Origin: an uncultured Opitutia bacterium
GTDB taxonomy: Bacteria > Verrucomicrobiota > Verrucomicrobiia > Opitutales > Opitutaceae
Length of the DNA stretch: 47,690 bases
Reading direction: 5' to 3'
Assembly (NCBI GenBank): GCA_903840415.1
Contig: CAIMFY010000124.1
Coordinates: 1-47,690, forward strand
The position numbers and the translations under genes are program-made. The notes under the pieces were generated by a model. It was not told where the DNA came from and made no database searches. It saw only the letters and a program-made list of their open reading frames with translations. This document shows, in pieces, positions 27,644 to 36,427 of this stretch (the stretch's first letter is position 1; each line of letters begins with the position of its first letter).

Positions 27644-29036
27644 GGGCAACCTCCCGGGCGGCGCCGGCGAGCGCCCGTTCCAGCTGATAGCGCCGGCTGC
27701 CTTTCACGAAAACCGCGCCCTGCCACTCCGCGATCGCGGCCGCCATCGGCTCGAGCGTGGAGCAAATCTGAATCTGTTTCGAAAAATCGCCCTGCTCCAG
27801 CACGCCGCGGCACACTTCGTCGGCCTGCGAACCGATGACGAGGAGTTGATCGCCGGCGCGCAGTGGCAGCGTGCGGCCAAGCCGACGGTGATGGGCCGGC
27901 GACGCCGCGCCCAACTCCTCCATGCAACCGATCGCGTAAAGCCGGCGCTCTGTCGGATCCGTGATCGCGACAAAGGTCGCGAGCGCGTCGGCCATAGAAG
28001 CGGGATTGGCGTTGTAGCAATCGAGATAAAGCAGGCGGCCGTCTTCGCGCCGAATTTCGCCGCGCAGCGCCGGCGGGGCCCACGCCGCGAGCCGCGTCTG
28101 AATCGCGTCGCGATTCACGCCCAGCCGAAGGGCGACCACGATCGCCAGAGCGGCGTTGTCGGCCATGCCGTCGGTCACGCGGCGCAGCTTGAACATCGCC
28201 GGTGGCGGCGGCCCAAACGCGACGGCGATCACGGTTTCGTCTCGCCGCTGGATCACGTTGTAGTGAATCGTGTGCTGCGGCAACGTCGCCGGCCGCAACA
28301 CCGGCGAGCGCTCCAGCACCAACTGATCGACGAAAAGATCGCGGAACGCGGCGAACTCCGTGCAACTCTTGGGAAACACTGCCACGCCACCCGCCGTGAG
28401 AGTGCGGAACAGCCCGGCTTTTTCGCGCGCCACGCCTTCGAGTCCGCCAAGCGCGAGCGTGTGGGCCGGCCCGACCATCGTGATCAGCCCTACATCAGGA
28501 TGAATCATCTCCGCAAGTGGCGCCATTTCGCCCGGCGTGCTGACGCCGGCTTCGACGACCGCGAACCGATGCGTGTCCTGATCGAGCCGCGTGAGCGTGA
28601 GGGGAACACCGAGGTGATTGTTGAGATTTGCCTCGGTGGCGAGCACGCCGGCATCCTTCCCGCCGAGGACGAGCGTGAGCAGTTCCTTCGTCGAAGTCTT
28701 GCCCGCACTGCCGGAAATTCCGATCACGTGGCCGCGAAACGTCCGGCGATGTTCGCGGGCGATTGCCTGCAACGCCGCCACCGGATCGGCGACGACGAGT
28801 TGCGGCAGAGCGAGCGCACCGTTCGGCGTCGCCACGATCGCCGCGCCCGCGCCGGCCGCCGCCGCGGCCACTAGAAAATCGTGGCCGTCGCGCTGGTCGG
28901 TCTTGAGCGCGACAAAAATCTGTCCCGGTCGGATCGCACGCGAATCGATGGCAAAGCCGGTCAGCGGCGCAACCGGTTGCCCGGCCCAACGCCCGCCGGT
29001 CCACAAGGAAAGAGCAGCTGGAGCAAACGTCGGCAT
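27636..29036 (-). CDS. murF: UDP-MurNAc-tripeptide--D-Ala-D-Ala ligase MurF
   Basis: The 466-residue Mur ligase adds the D-Ala-D-Ala made by Ddl. The N-terminal UDP-binding domain has the F-A-I-D-S-R motif near residue 28. The ATP loop is G-S-A-G-K-T-S-T-K near 109-117, and the central domain shows V-V-E-A-G-V-S-T-P-G-E-M. The C-terminal domain includes D-C-Y-N-A-N-P-A-S-M. It starts directly after the murE stop (no gap) and overlaps mraY by 8 bases. Confidence 0.95.
   Translation of the reverse strand: MPTFAPAALSLWTGGRWAGQPVAPLTGFAIDSRAIRPGQIFVALKTDQRDGHDFLVAAAAAGAGAAIVATPNGALALPQLVVADPVAALQAIAREHRRTFRGHVIGISGSAGKTSTKELLTLVLGGKDAGVLATEANLNNHLGVPLTLTRLDQDTHRFAVVEAGVSTPGEMAPLAEMIHPDVGLITMVGPAHTLALGGLEGVAREKAGLFRTLTAGGVAVFPKSCTEFAAFRDLFVDQLVLERSPVLRPATLPQHTIHYNVIQRRDETVIAVAFGPPPPAMFKLRRVTDGMADNAALAIVVALRLGVNRDAIQTRLAAWAPPALRGEIRREDGRLLYLDCYNANPASMADALATFVAITDPTERRLYAIGCMEELGAASPAHHRRLGRTLPLRAGDQLLVIGSQADEVCRGVLEQGDFSKQIQICSTLEPMAAAIAEWQGAVFVKGSRRYQLERALAGAAREVAHA
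27650..27654 (-). promoter_or_regulatory. Ribosome-binding site deciding the mraY start
   Basis: GGAGG on the minus strand lies 6 bases before ATG 27643, inside the murF coding end. It supports that ATG over the TTG at 27649. Clear Shine-Dalgarno sequences are uncommon elsewhere in this window. Confidence 0.7.
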
Positions 29037-30632
29037 CTAAGTTTTTCGCTCTTGGGCTTCAAGCATTTCTCGCGCGACCTGACGGTCGTCGAACGGGAAG
29101 ACAGTGTCGGCAAATTGCTGGTGGTTCTCATGGCCCTTGCCCGCCACGAGCAGACAGTCGCCCGGTTCGCACGAAGCGATCGCAACGCGAATCGCCTCAC
29201 GGCGATCTTCGATCCACGAGATTTTTTCCGGCGCCGTGACGCCTGCTCGCATGTCGGCAAAAATCTGGCCAAGGCGCTCGGTGCGCGGATTGTCAGCGGT
29301 GGCAAATGCGTGATCGGCAAATTCCTGCACGGCGCGAACCATCAGCGGACGCTTGGCGCGGTCACGGTTGCCGCCGCAACCGAAGACCACGCGCAGTTTT
29401 CCCGGCGTGCTCGCGCGGAGCATGCCGAGCGTGTTGCTGAGAGCATCGTCCGTGTGCGCGTAATCGACAAAGACGTTGAACGGCTGGCTCGCGTCGATCG
29501 CCTCCATGCGACCGGGCACGCCGGCAAAGGTGCGCAACTTTCCGAGAAACGCCGCCGGATCGTGCCCAAGCGCCCACGCGGTCGCGATCGCGGCGAGCAG
29601 ATTGCTGACGTTGTAGCGGCCAACCAGCGGTGCCTCGATGTCGCGCATGCCACCGGGCCAGACGAGACGAAAGGTCGAGTGCTTGAAATGCAGTGCGACG
29701 TTTTCGGCGCGAACTTGCGCGTGCGGATTTTCGCCAAAGGTGACGAGCTTTACCTCGCTATGCTCCGCGGAAATTTTGGCGGCGAGTTTTTCTCCGTGCG
29801 CATCGTCGAGATTCACGACGGCGATTTTCGGCGTCGTCCCAGTCGCGCCGGTGAAGAGCCGGGTCTTGACGTCGAAATAATCTTCGAGCGTCCCATGGTA
29901 ATCGAGGTGATCGCGGGTGAGATTCGTGAAGACAGCAGCGCCGAATTGAAGCCCGAACACGCGTTGCTGGTCGAGGCCGTGTGAGCTGACTTCCATCACC
30001 GCGTGGCGGCAGCCGGCGTCGCGCATTTGCGCCATCAGTCCGTAGATGTCGAGCGACTCGGGCGTCGTCCGATACGACGGCACCGTGCGTGCGCCGAGGT
30101 CGTAGTGGATCGTTCCCAGGAGGCCGACGCGGTCGGCCCCTTTGAGGAAATGTTTGATGAGATGGGCAACGGTCGTTTTGCCATTTGTGCCCGTCACGCC
30201 GATCGCCGTGACATCGCGATCGGGAAACTTGTAGTAGCGCTGCGCCACCCGAGCGAGGGCGACCCGTGCATCGGCCACGCGGATGAACGTCACCTTCGCC
30301 GGTGGAAACGCCGGCATCTTCTGCGTGATGACCGCGACAGCGCCGCGACTGACCGCCTCGTCGATAAACGCAGCGCCATCGGCGCGCCGACCCGGGAGCG
30401 CGAAGAACACGTTGCCCGGCGCGACGCGCCGGCTGTCGATCGCGAGTCCCGAGATCGGACGATCGAGTTCGCCTTTCAGGGCGACGATTTCGTCCTCGTG
30501 AAGGTAGTCGGAGAGTTTCGGCGCCGTTTTGAAAACGCGATTGCGAGCGAGCGTGTCGCTGCGAGTGCGGCGCACCGGCCGCGGCTGAAACGCATGAATC
30601 AGCGCCGAGTTAAACGTAAGATATCCGATCAC
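29037..30632 (-). CDS. murE: UDP-MurNAc-dipeptide--meso-DAP ligase MurE
   Basis: The 531-residue Mur ligase adds the third stem-peptide residue. The ATP loop T-G-T-N-G-K-T-T lies at 147-154, H-G-L-D-Q near 218, and D-N-P-R at 447-450. DNPR is the motif of enzymes that add meso-diaminopimelate, so this organism should have Gram-negative type peptidoglycan. About 35 extra basic residues precede the conserved fold. The GTG at 30632 has a perfect AAGGAGG at 30639-30645 and overlaps the ftsI stop as GTGA, which supports this longer start. Confidence 0.94.
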   Translation of the reverse strand: MIGYLTFNSALIHAFQPRPVRRTRSDTLARNRVFKTAPKLSDYLHEDEIVALKGELDRPISGLAIDSRRVAPGNVFFALPGRRADGAAFIDEAVSRGAVAVITQKMPAFPPAKVTFIRVADARVALARVAQRYYKFPDRDVTAIGVTGTNGKTTVAHLIKHFLKGADRVGLLGTIHYDLGARTVPSYRTTPESLDIYGLMAQMRDAGCRHAVMEVSSHGLDQQRVFGLQFGAAVFTNLTRDHLDYHGTLEDYFDVKTRLFTGATGTTPKIAVVNLDDAHGEKLAAKISAEHSEVKLVTFGENPHAQVRAENVALHFKHSTFRLVWPGGMRDIEAPLVGRYNVSNLLAAIATAWALGHDPAAFLGKLRTFAGVPGRMEAIDASQPFNVFVDYAHTDDALSNTLGMLRASTPGKLRVVFGCGGNRDRAKRPLMVRAVQEFADHAFATADNPRTERLGQIFADMRAGVTAPEKISWIEDRREAIRVAIASCEPGDCLLVAGKGHENHQQFADTVFPFDDRQVAREMLEAQERKT

Positions 30633-32623
30633 CGGAGGCCTCCTTCAAACGCGACGAGATTGGTCGCGATGGCCGGACGGCCGGCCTGGATGTTAAGGAG
30701 CGGAATGAGTTGCTCGCCGATGTGCTTGAACGACGGCGCGGCGACCTTCGCGCCGTAGGCGACACCGTTCGGTGCGTGCGCATCGACATCGTCGATGATG
30801 ACCGAAATCACGACCTGCGGACGACTGGCCGGGAAAAATCCAACGAACGAAGCGACGTGGTGCTTGTGCGAGTAAACCAGTTTGGTCTTCCCGCTCGGCT
30901 GCATTTCCTCCTCGAGTTTTTGCGTCGTGCCAGTCTTGCCCGCGACTTCGTAGCCGGTGATCGCCGCCTCCGGGGCGGTGCCGTCTTTGGTCGCCACTCC
31001 CATCAGTAGTTGCGCCATGGTGCTCGCAGTGCGCGTCGACACCACGCGGCCCAATTCAACCCGACTGTAGCGGTAAACCGGCTCGTTCGACGCGTCGCGA
31101 ATCTCCCGGATGAGCTGCGGACGGAGCAGCACGCCACCGCTCGCGATGGCGCTCATCGCCTGATGCATTTGGAGCACCGTGACGGAAACCGACTGGCCCA
31201 TCGGGAGGCGGGTGATGTCGATCGGATTCCAATCCTTCACGGGGTGGAAAATTCCCGGCACCTCGCCGCCGACCGGAAAACCCAGGGTGCGGCCAAAACC
31301 GAACGACCGCGCGTAACGATCAAACCGCTCTTCGCCGAGAAGCATCGCGAGTTGCGCGGCGCCGCGGTTGCTCGAGTGCGCGATGATTTCCGCCACGCTG
31401 AGGTCGTGATCGAAGTGGTGATCCTCGCCGGGGAGTTTGAGTTCGCGGCCCTTGTAGGAAATTTTCTCCAGCATGCAGTTGAACCGCGTCGCCCGCGTCA
31501 CGAGGTTCTCCTCCAGCGCCGCCGACGCCGCGACGATCTTAAACACGGAGCCGGGATCGTAGACGTCGGCCACCGCGACGTTTTTCATCCGCTCCTGCTC
31601 TTGCTTCGGGATCTTATTATATTCGTTGGGATCGTAGCTCGGGTAATTCGCGAGGCCGAGGACGAACCCGTCGTCGGGCCGACTGACGATGATGGTGGCT
31701 TTCAGCGGCTGATAAGTCGCCGCGATGTGCGCGAGTTCCTGCTCGATGATGTCCTGCACATTGGTGTCGATCGAGAGCTTGACGGAGTAGCCGTCGGCGC
31801 GCGGGACTTCGCGAGTGCGGAATTGCGCGAGCTCGCGACTGCGGCCGTCGCGCTCGCCTTCGCGCCAGCCATCCTGCCCTTGCAGGTAAAAATCGGCGTA
31901 GCGCTCAAGACCGGCCACGGGCTGCTCGTCGCGGTTCAGGTAACCGAGGAGGTGCGACGCGAGTTGGTGGTGCGGATAGGAGCGGCGATAAACACGATCG
32001 CGGGTGATGCCCTGAATGCCGAGTTTTTCGATTTCGACGGCAGCCGATTCCGAAATATCTTCGGCGAGCTTGGCCCACCGAATTTCGTGCCGGCCGGCGG
32101 CATCAGCCGCAGGATCGAGTTCGACGTCGTCGCCATCGTCGGTTGCTGCGTCGGTCGCGGCCGACTTCGCGGGTGTCAGGTCAAAATTAAACACCAGGCC
32201 CGCGGGCGCCGCCGTCGGCGAGGCCGCAGTAGCGGTGGTCGCCGCGGCGGGCTCGCGGAACCTGGTGGTGAAGATTTTCTTCAGCTGTGACAGCGGCAGG
32301 CCGAGCAGCGCGGCGAGTTGCGGCCATTTCTGTTCGTCTTTGGCGCACAGCTTGTCGTCGGGTTTCCGCAGCGCGCTCCGGTCAACCCCGACGACGAGCA
32401 GCGAGTGGCTGGTCGCGAGAATCGCGCCATGCGCATCGAGGATGTCGCCACGGCGCGCTTTCTCGACGATGATCTGGCGGCGGATCTTGACGATGTTGCG
32501 GAGCAGCGAATCGCGATCGATGACGTGCAGCCACACAAGGCGCGCGCCGAGGAGGCCGAACACGCCGAGCAATCCCGTGGCGAGCACGAAGATGCGGTAG
32601 GTGGAGGCGAAGCCCTTCGACAT
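30629..32623 (-). CDS. ftsI: Septal transpeptidase FtsI (PBP3)
   Basis: The 664-residue class B penicillin-binding protein has one membrane helix near residues 10-33, then the dimerisation/pedestal domain with R-R-G-D-I-L-D near 57. The transpeptidase domain carries S-V-F-K at 359-362 (nucleophile Ser359), S-S-N at 417-419 and K-T-G at 563-565. About 55 residues rich in Ala, Thr, Pro and Asp (about 124-178) interrupt the pedestal and look like a disordered insertion in the periplasm. It lies 3 bases after the FtsL-like gene and overlaps murE. There is no PASTA domain. Confidence 0.95.
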   Translation of the reverse strand: MSKGFASTYRIFVLATGLLGVFGLLGARLVWLHVIDRDSLLRNIVKIRRQIIVEKARRGDILDAHGAILATSHSLLVVGVDRSALRKPDDKLCAKDEQKWPQLAALLGLPLSQLKKIFTTRFREPAAATTATAASPTAAPAGLVFNFDLTPAKSAATDAATDDGDDVELDPAADAAGRHEIRWAKLAEDISESAAVEIEKLGIQGITRDRVYRRSYPHHQLASHLLGYLNRDEQPVAGLERYADFYLQGQDGWREGERDGRSRELAQFRTREVPRADGYSVKLSIDTNVQDIIEQELAHIAATYQPLKATIIVSRPDDGFVLGLANYPSYDPNEYNKIPKQEQERMKNVAVADVYDPGSVFKIVAASAALEENLVTRATRFNCMLEKISYKGRELKLPGEDHHFDHDLSVAEIIAHSSNRGAAQLAMLLGEERFDRYARSFGFGRTLGFPVGGEVPGIFHPVKDWNPIDITRLPMGQSVSVTVLQMHQAMSAIASGGVLLRPQLIREIRDASNEPVYRYSRVELGRVVSTRTASTMAQLLMGVATKDGTAPEAAITGYEVAGKTGTTQKLEEEMQPSGKTKLVYSHKHHVASFVGFFPASRPQVVISVIIDDVDAHAPNGVAYGAKVAAPSFKHIGEQLIPLLNIQAGRPAIATNLVAFEGGLR
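30639..30645 (-). promoter_or_regulatory. Strong ribosome-binding site of murE
   Basis: AAGGAGG on the minus strand lies 6 bases before the GTG at 30632, inside the ftsI coding end. It also forms part of the perfect palindrome GGAGGCCTCC (30634-30643). It decides the long murE start. Confidence 0.7.
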
Positions 32624-32626
32624 GGC

Positions 32627-33016
32627 CTAGTTTTTTGCGGCGATTTGGAAAGAGACAGCGGCGACGCGGTCGTTGAACAGGTCGCGGTTTTGGCGCTGCG
32701 CGAGCCGCAAGACGGGATCCTCTGGCATTTGAACCAGATGCGTTTCGGCGGGAGCCATAAGACCGAGATGCCACTCGGCGTTGCGGCGGCGGAGCACATC
32801 AGAGCCTTTCTCACCCTCGATCGCGGTGGAGGTTTCGTCGAGGTGGCGTTGGAGGTCGGCGATGCGCGCCTCGAGTTTGCGGTTGGAGTTGGCGGTCACG
32901 GAAATCTGGTGACGCATCCACACCGTGCCGAGACCGATGGAGCCGCTGAAGCAAAAGGTGACGAGGAGCCAGACGAGGAACTGGTTCACGAAGGCATGCG
33001 TGTCGGTGGTTTTCAT
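32627..33016 (-). CDS. ftsL: FtsL-like division protein
   Basis: The 129-residue protein has a short cytoplasmic start, one membrane helix at about 11-34 and a coiled-coil stretch (N-R-K-L-E-A-R-I-A-D-L-Q-R-H-L). FtsL is poorly conserved in sequence, so the call rests on topology, size and position between rsmH and ftsI. The protein would form the FtsQ-FtsL-FtsB bridge in the septum. The rsmH stop is 51 bases upstream and ftsI begins 3 bases downstream. Confidence 0.75.
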   Translation of the reverse strand: MKTTDTHAFVNQFLVWLLVTFCFSGSIGLGTVWMRHQISVTANSNRKLEARIADLQRHLDETSTAIEGEKGSDVLRRRNAEWHLGLMAPAETHLVQMPEDPVLRLAQRQNRDLFNDRVAAVSFQIAAKN

Positions 33017-33067
33017 CGGGGCGCGGACTGGAAGGACAAACGGGAAAAGGAACAGACGACGGAGCGC

Positions 33068-34024
33068 TCAGAGTTTGCGGAGCGCGCGGAGCTTGGCGGA
33101 ACGGCTGCGGGGATTGGCGGCGATCTCATCGTCTGCCGGGGTGAGCGGGCGGCGGGTGAGCGGCTCGGCGAACTTCGCGCGCAGATCCTGCGGCGTGGCG
33201 TCGTCCGCGTTTTCGGGCTGGCCGCACATGCGGCGGAAAAACTGTTTCGCCGGCCGATCCTCGAGCGAGTGGAAGCTGATCACGCAGAGCACGCCACCCG
33301 GCGCGAGTTTCGCGAAGGCCGCCGGGAGCGCGCGTTCGATGGCACCGATCTCGTCGTTCAAGGCGATGCGGATGCCTTGGAACGAGCGCGTGGCCGGATG
33401 GATTTTCGACAGTGCCCGGGCGCGCGCCGGGATCGCCTCGCCGATGACGGCGGCGAGCGAGGCCGTGCGAGCGAGCTGACCCGTGCCGCGGGCCGCCAGG
33501 AGCGCGTGCACGACACGCCGCCAGTTGTCTTCCTCGCCGAATTCGCGAATCGCGCGGACGAGCATTTCTTCCGTGGCGGTCTCGAGCCAGCGGCTCGCAG
33601 GCACGCCGGAACGCGGATCCATGCGCATGTCAGCCGGCGCATCGGTGCGAAACGAAAAACCGCGGGCCGCGTCGTCGAGTTGAAAAGACGAGACGCCGAA
33701 ATCGAACAGGATACCGTCGAAACCCTCCAGCGGCAGCTCGGCCAGCCGGCCGAAGTCGCGATCGAGCAGCGCGAAGCGCCCGGAAAATTCCTCGCGCATT
33801 CCAGTCGCCCGATCCTGCGCCGCGGGATCACGGTCGAGGGCGACAACGTTCACGGCCGGTGCGGACTCCAACAACGCGCGGGTGTGTCCGCCGCCGCCGA
33901 ACGTGCAGTCGAGATAACGGCCGCCAGCGCGCGGCGCCAGCAGGCTGAGTGCCTCGCGGAGCAACACGGGGCGATGGCCGGGCGTCAAGGTCACAGGAGA
34001 AAGTTCAGCGAGCGCCGGGGCCAT
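33068..34024 (-). CDS. rsmH: 16S rRNA (cytosine-1402-N4)-methyltransferase RsmH (MraW)
   Basis: The 318-residue SAM-dependent enzyme methylates C1402 in the decoding centre. Motifs include H-R-P-V-L-L-R-E near residue 17, the SAM loop [22 protein letters not shown] and the late [10 protein letters not shown]. Length is normal. Its ATG overlaps the preceding small basic ORF by 20 bases, in a different frame. Confidence 0.95.
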   Translation of the reverse strand: MAPALAELSPVTLTPGHRPVLLREALSLLAPRAGGRYLDCTFGGGGHTRALLESAPAVNVVALDRDPAAQDRATGMREEFSGRFALLDRDFGRLAELPLEGFDGILFDFGVSSFQLDDAARGFSFRTDAPADMRMDPRSGVPASRWLETATEEMLVRAIREFGEEDNWRRVVHALLAARGTGQLARTASLAAVIGEAIPARARALSKIHPATRSFQGIRIALNDEIGAIERALPAAFAKLAPGGVLCVISFHSLEDRPAKQFFRRMCGQPENADDATPQDLRAKFAEPLTRRPLTPADDEIAANPRSRSAKLRALRKL

Positions 34025-34250
34025 GGGAGGGTGGCTTCACAGTGGCGGCCAGTTTCTTGCGGCCGACGATGCGCAGCACGAGACCGTCGCGCACCCGCGG
34101 CATGACGGCCTTGGCGTTGAATGCCACGCCACGTTCGCTCGCATCGATCCAGGCGGGAAAGGCGCGGCGCAACGGAGCACCCAGCATGCGCGCGGCCTTC
34201 GGCGCAAGCATGCGCGCCGCGGCGATTTTGACTTGGGGGGCGCGGCTCAT
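34005..34250 (-). CDS. Small basic ORF between mraZ and rsmH
   Basis: An 81-residue frame starts 2 bases after the mraZ stop (TGA-CC-ATG-AG) and ends 20 bases inside rsmH. The product is strongly basic with no signal peptide. A helical N-terminus ([15 protein letters not shown]) is followed by a strand-like part ([13 protein letters not shown] and [11 protein letters not shown]). Third codon positions are almost all G or C, like the neighbouring real genes, so it is very likely translated. I recognise no family. In most dcw clusters mraZ and rsmH are adjacent, so this is an unusual extra gene. Basic charge would fit nucleic-acid or ribosome contact, which is only a guess. Confidence 0.7.
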   Translation of the reverse strand: MSRAPQVKIAAARMLAPKAARMLGAPLRRAFPAWIDASERGVAFNAKAVMPRVRDGLVLRIVGRKKLAATVKPPSHGPGAR

Positions 34251-34252
34251 GG

Positions 34253-34705
34253 TCAGATGTCGAACCGGCGCATGAGATCGCCGAAGCTCTCGCCCTCGCC
34301 GCCGGCCGCTTCTTTTTCCCAGCGCGCTGGCGCGTAGAGGTTGAACTTCGTCAGCGAGCCGACGAGCACCGCGTCCTTGTCGATCTGCGCGTGTTTCAAC
34401 AAATCGGCGGTGAGGCCCACGCGCCCAGCCTTGTCGAACGAGAACGTCTGCGTCTGGGAAAAAAACTTTGCGGAAAATTTCTGCGCGGCCGCATCGCTCA
34501 GCTTCATCGCGGCGATCTTCGCTTCGAGCTTCGCGATCTCTGCCGGCGGCAGCACCGCGATGTAACCGTCGGGATGCGGCGTCGCGAGAAATGTATCGCT
34601 CTCCTCGTGCGCGTAGCGCCACGCCGACGGGATCGTGAGCCGACCCTTGTCGTCAAGGTGGTGCCGGAAAAGTCCGGTGTAAAATGCCTTGCCGGGTTGC
34701 GCCAT
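34253..34705 (-). CDS. mraZ: Transcriptional regulator MraZ
   Basis: The 150-residue protein has two AbrB-like half-domains with the motifs D-D-K-G-R-L-T-I-P near residue 18 and D-K-A-G-R-V-G-L in the second half. It forms a ring-shaped oligomer that binds direct repeats upstream of its own operon and usually represses the dcw genes. Three matching boxes lie at 34728-34762. ATG 34705 is preferred because the longer frame runs through the operator. It is the first gene of the cluster. Confidence 0.94.
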   Translation of the reverse strand: MAQPGKAFYTGLFRHHLDDKGRLTIPSAWRYAHEESDTFLATPHPDGYIAVLPPAEIAKLEAKIAAMKLSDAAAQKFSAKFFSQTQTFSFDKAGRVGLTADLLKHAQIDKDAVLVGSLTKFNLYAPARWEKEAAGGEGESFGDLMRRFDI

Positions 34706-34727
34706 TTGGGAAGCGGGGCGCCAGTTG

Positions 34728-34762
34728 CCCCATAGTGCTGCATTTCGTCCCACTTTGCCCCA
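34728..34762 (-). promoter_or_regulatory. MraZ operator (three TGGGR boxes)
   Basis: On the minus strand TGGGG, TGGGA and TGGGG begin at 34762, 34752 and 34732, so two are 10 bases apart and the third is 20 further on. The slot in between has TGCAG. This phase matches the known MraZ boxes, which repeat about once per helical turn. The last box ends 22 bases before the mraZ ATG. I see no convincing -35/-10 pair nearby. Confidence 0.75.
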
Positions 34763-34886
34763 CGTCGGTCAAGCCAAGATGTGTGAAGAATTGAAGAAAC
34801 TTATTCACAAGAGGTGCGGAGCGTTGCGCAAAAATTACCTAGTCGGATCACTCCATTGTGTCGTAGTATGAATTGCTTCCCAAGCC

Positions 34887-36323
34887 ATGGCTCCCAAGGC
34901 ACCCATCCCGACCAACGCTAAATACGCTTGGTCCTTCATTGCGCGCACCGCACCACCCAAGCGGGCGGCAGCGGAGCGTGTCGGCGATTTTCACGAAATC
35001 TATTCCGACTACGACGAAGCGACGGTCCGCGAACAAGCCAGCCGCTGCATCCAGTGCCCTAACCCGCTGTGCGCCCAAGCTTGTCCGCTGTCGAATCGCA
35101 TTCCGGAGTGGCTCGCCCTCGCTGCGCAAGGGCTGTTTCTCGAAGCGGCCGCCGCCTCGCGGGCCACGAGCAACATGCCGGAAATCTGCTCGCGCGTCTG
35201 TCCGCAAGAGCGGCTCTGCGAAGGCGCGTGCATCCTCAATTGCAAAAGCGATCCCGTCGCGATCGGTGCGGTCGAGCGGTTCATCAACGAGTATGCCTTC
35301 GCGCACGGCGCGGTTGACGCCACACCTTCGGCGCCGAACGGTCTGCGCGCCGCCATCATCGGTTCCGGCCCGGCCGGCATCGCGTGCGCCGATGAACTCG
35401 AAAAGCTCGGCTATCGCGTGACTGTGTTCGAGTCGCTGTGGCTCCCCGGCGGCCTGCTGGTGAACGGCATCCCCGCGTTCAAACTCGAAAAATCGATCGT
35501 CGCACGCCGCGTCGACCTGCTCGCGAAGCGCGGAGTCGAGTTCAAACTCGGCGTCGCGGTCGGCAGCGATGTCCCACTCGCGGAAGTGCGCCGCACCCAT
35601 GATGCGGTGTTCCTCGGCCATGGCGCACAGAAGGCAAAAACGGCTGCTGTGCCCGGAGAAAATCTCCGCGGCGTCGAACAGGGGCTCCCGTTTCTCATCC
35701 AGAAAAATGTCGATTCCGAATTGGTGAACCTGCCACCCATCGACGTAGTCGGTAAGCGCGTCGCCGTGCTGGGCGGTGGCGACACCGCGATGGATTGCCT
35801 CCGTACCGCGTTGCGCGCCGGGGCAAAATCCGCCGTCTGCCTTTATCGCCGCGACTTCGCCAACATGCCCGGCAGCCGCAAGGAATACTACAACGCCCTC
35901 GAGGAAGGCGCGGAGTTTCAGTTTCTCACGAATCCCACGGAAATCCTCTCCGACGGCCGCGGCGGGATCGCCAGCGTGCGCTGCGTGAAGATGGAACTCG
36001 GCGCGCCTGATGCTTCCGGCCGCAGCAAACCACGCGCAGTCCCCGGCTCCGAATTCGACACACCGGTGGACGTCGTGCTCGTCGCCTACGGCTTCGATCC
36101 GGTGTCTTTTCCGGACGACAGTGAATTTGCCGCCATCAAGGTCAACGAATGGGGCGGCATCGTCGTCGATCGAAATCAGATGACGAGTGTGCCGGGGGTT
36201 TACGCAGGCGGCGATTCCGTGCGCGGACCGAGCCTCGTCGTGCATGCCGTGCGGGATGCCCGCCGTGCGGCGGCTGGCATTCATCGCCAGCTCGCACCAA
36301 AGCTCGCCGCGACGGCGCAGTAA
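34887..36323 (+). CDS. GltD-like NAD(P)H-dependent flavin oxidoreductase
   Basis: The 478-residue protein matches the small subunit of glutamate synthase. The N-terminal domain holds cysteines for two iron-sulfur clusters (C-I-Q-C-P-N-P-L-C-A-Q-A-C-P and C-S-R-V-C-P-Q-E-R-L-C). The FAD loop is I-G-S-G-P-A-G near residue 153, the NAD(P)H loop L-G-G-G-D-T-A-M-D near 297, and the late G-V-Y-A-G-G-D closes the flavin site. No large subunit gltB is nearby. It may serve a GltB encoded elsewhere, or be one of the many stand-alone GltD-like electron-transfer proteins. It is divergent from mraZ across 181 bases. Confidence 0.9.
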   Translation: MAPKAPIPTNAKYAWSFIARTAPPKRAAAERVGDFHEIYSDYDEATVREQASRCIQCPNPLCAQACPLSNRIPEWLALAAQGLFLEAAAASRATSNMPEICSRVCPQERLCEGACILNCKSDPVAIGAVERFINEYAFAHGAVDATPSAPNGLRAAIIGSGPAGIACADELEKLGYRVTVFESLWLPGGLLVNGIPAFKLEKSIVARRVDLLAKRGVEFKLGVAVGSDVPLAEVRRTHDAVFLGHGAQKAKTAAVPGENLRGVEQGLPFLIQKNVDSELVNLPPIDVVGKRVAVLGGGDTAMDCLRTALRAGAKSAVCLYRRDFANMPGSRKEYYNALEEGAEFQFLTNPTEILSDGRGGIASVRCVKMELGAPDASGRSKPRAVPGSEFDTPVDVVLVAYGFDPVSFPDDSEFAAIKVNEWGGIVVDRNQMTSVPGVYAGGDSVRGPSLVVHAVRDARRAAAGIHRQLAPKLAATAQ

Positions 36324-36376
36324 CCGTCAGCCGAGTCTGGCTGCGCGACGCGACGGCTTGGTCGCTCACCTAAGGC

Positions 36377-36401
36377 GCGGCTTCCCAGCCGCACTTTTAT
36401 T
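36377..36401 (+). terminator. Intrinsic terminator after the GltD-like gene
   Basis: GCGGCT and AGCCGC form a 6-bp GC-rich stem with a TCCC loop, followed at once by ACTTTTATT. It lies 54 bases after the stop and 27 bases before the next start. Confidence 0.6.
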
Positions 36402-36427
36402 GTTACGCTGCGCTCCTCCAACGGCTC

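Noticed and set aside
32318-34105. Plus-strand frame of 595 codons across ftsI, ftsL and rsmH
   Set aside because: It crosses three recognisable minus-strand genes and is very rich in Arg, Glu and Gly with no domain, as expected of a shadow frame.
34848-36284. Minus-strand open frame of 478 codons opposite the GltD-like gene
   Set aside because: The plus strand has cysteine and nucleotide-binding motifs in order; the opposite frame has none.
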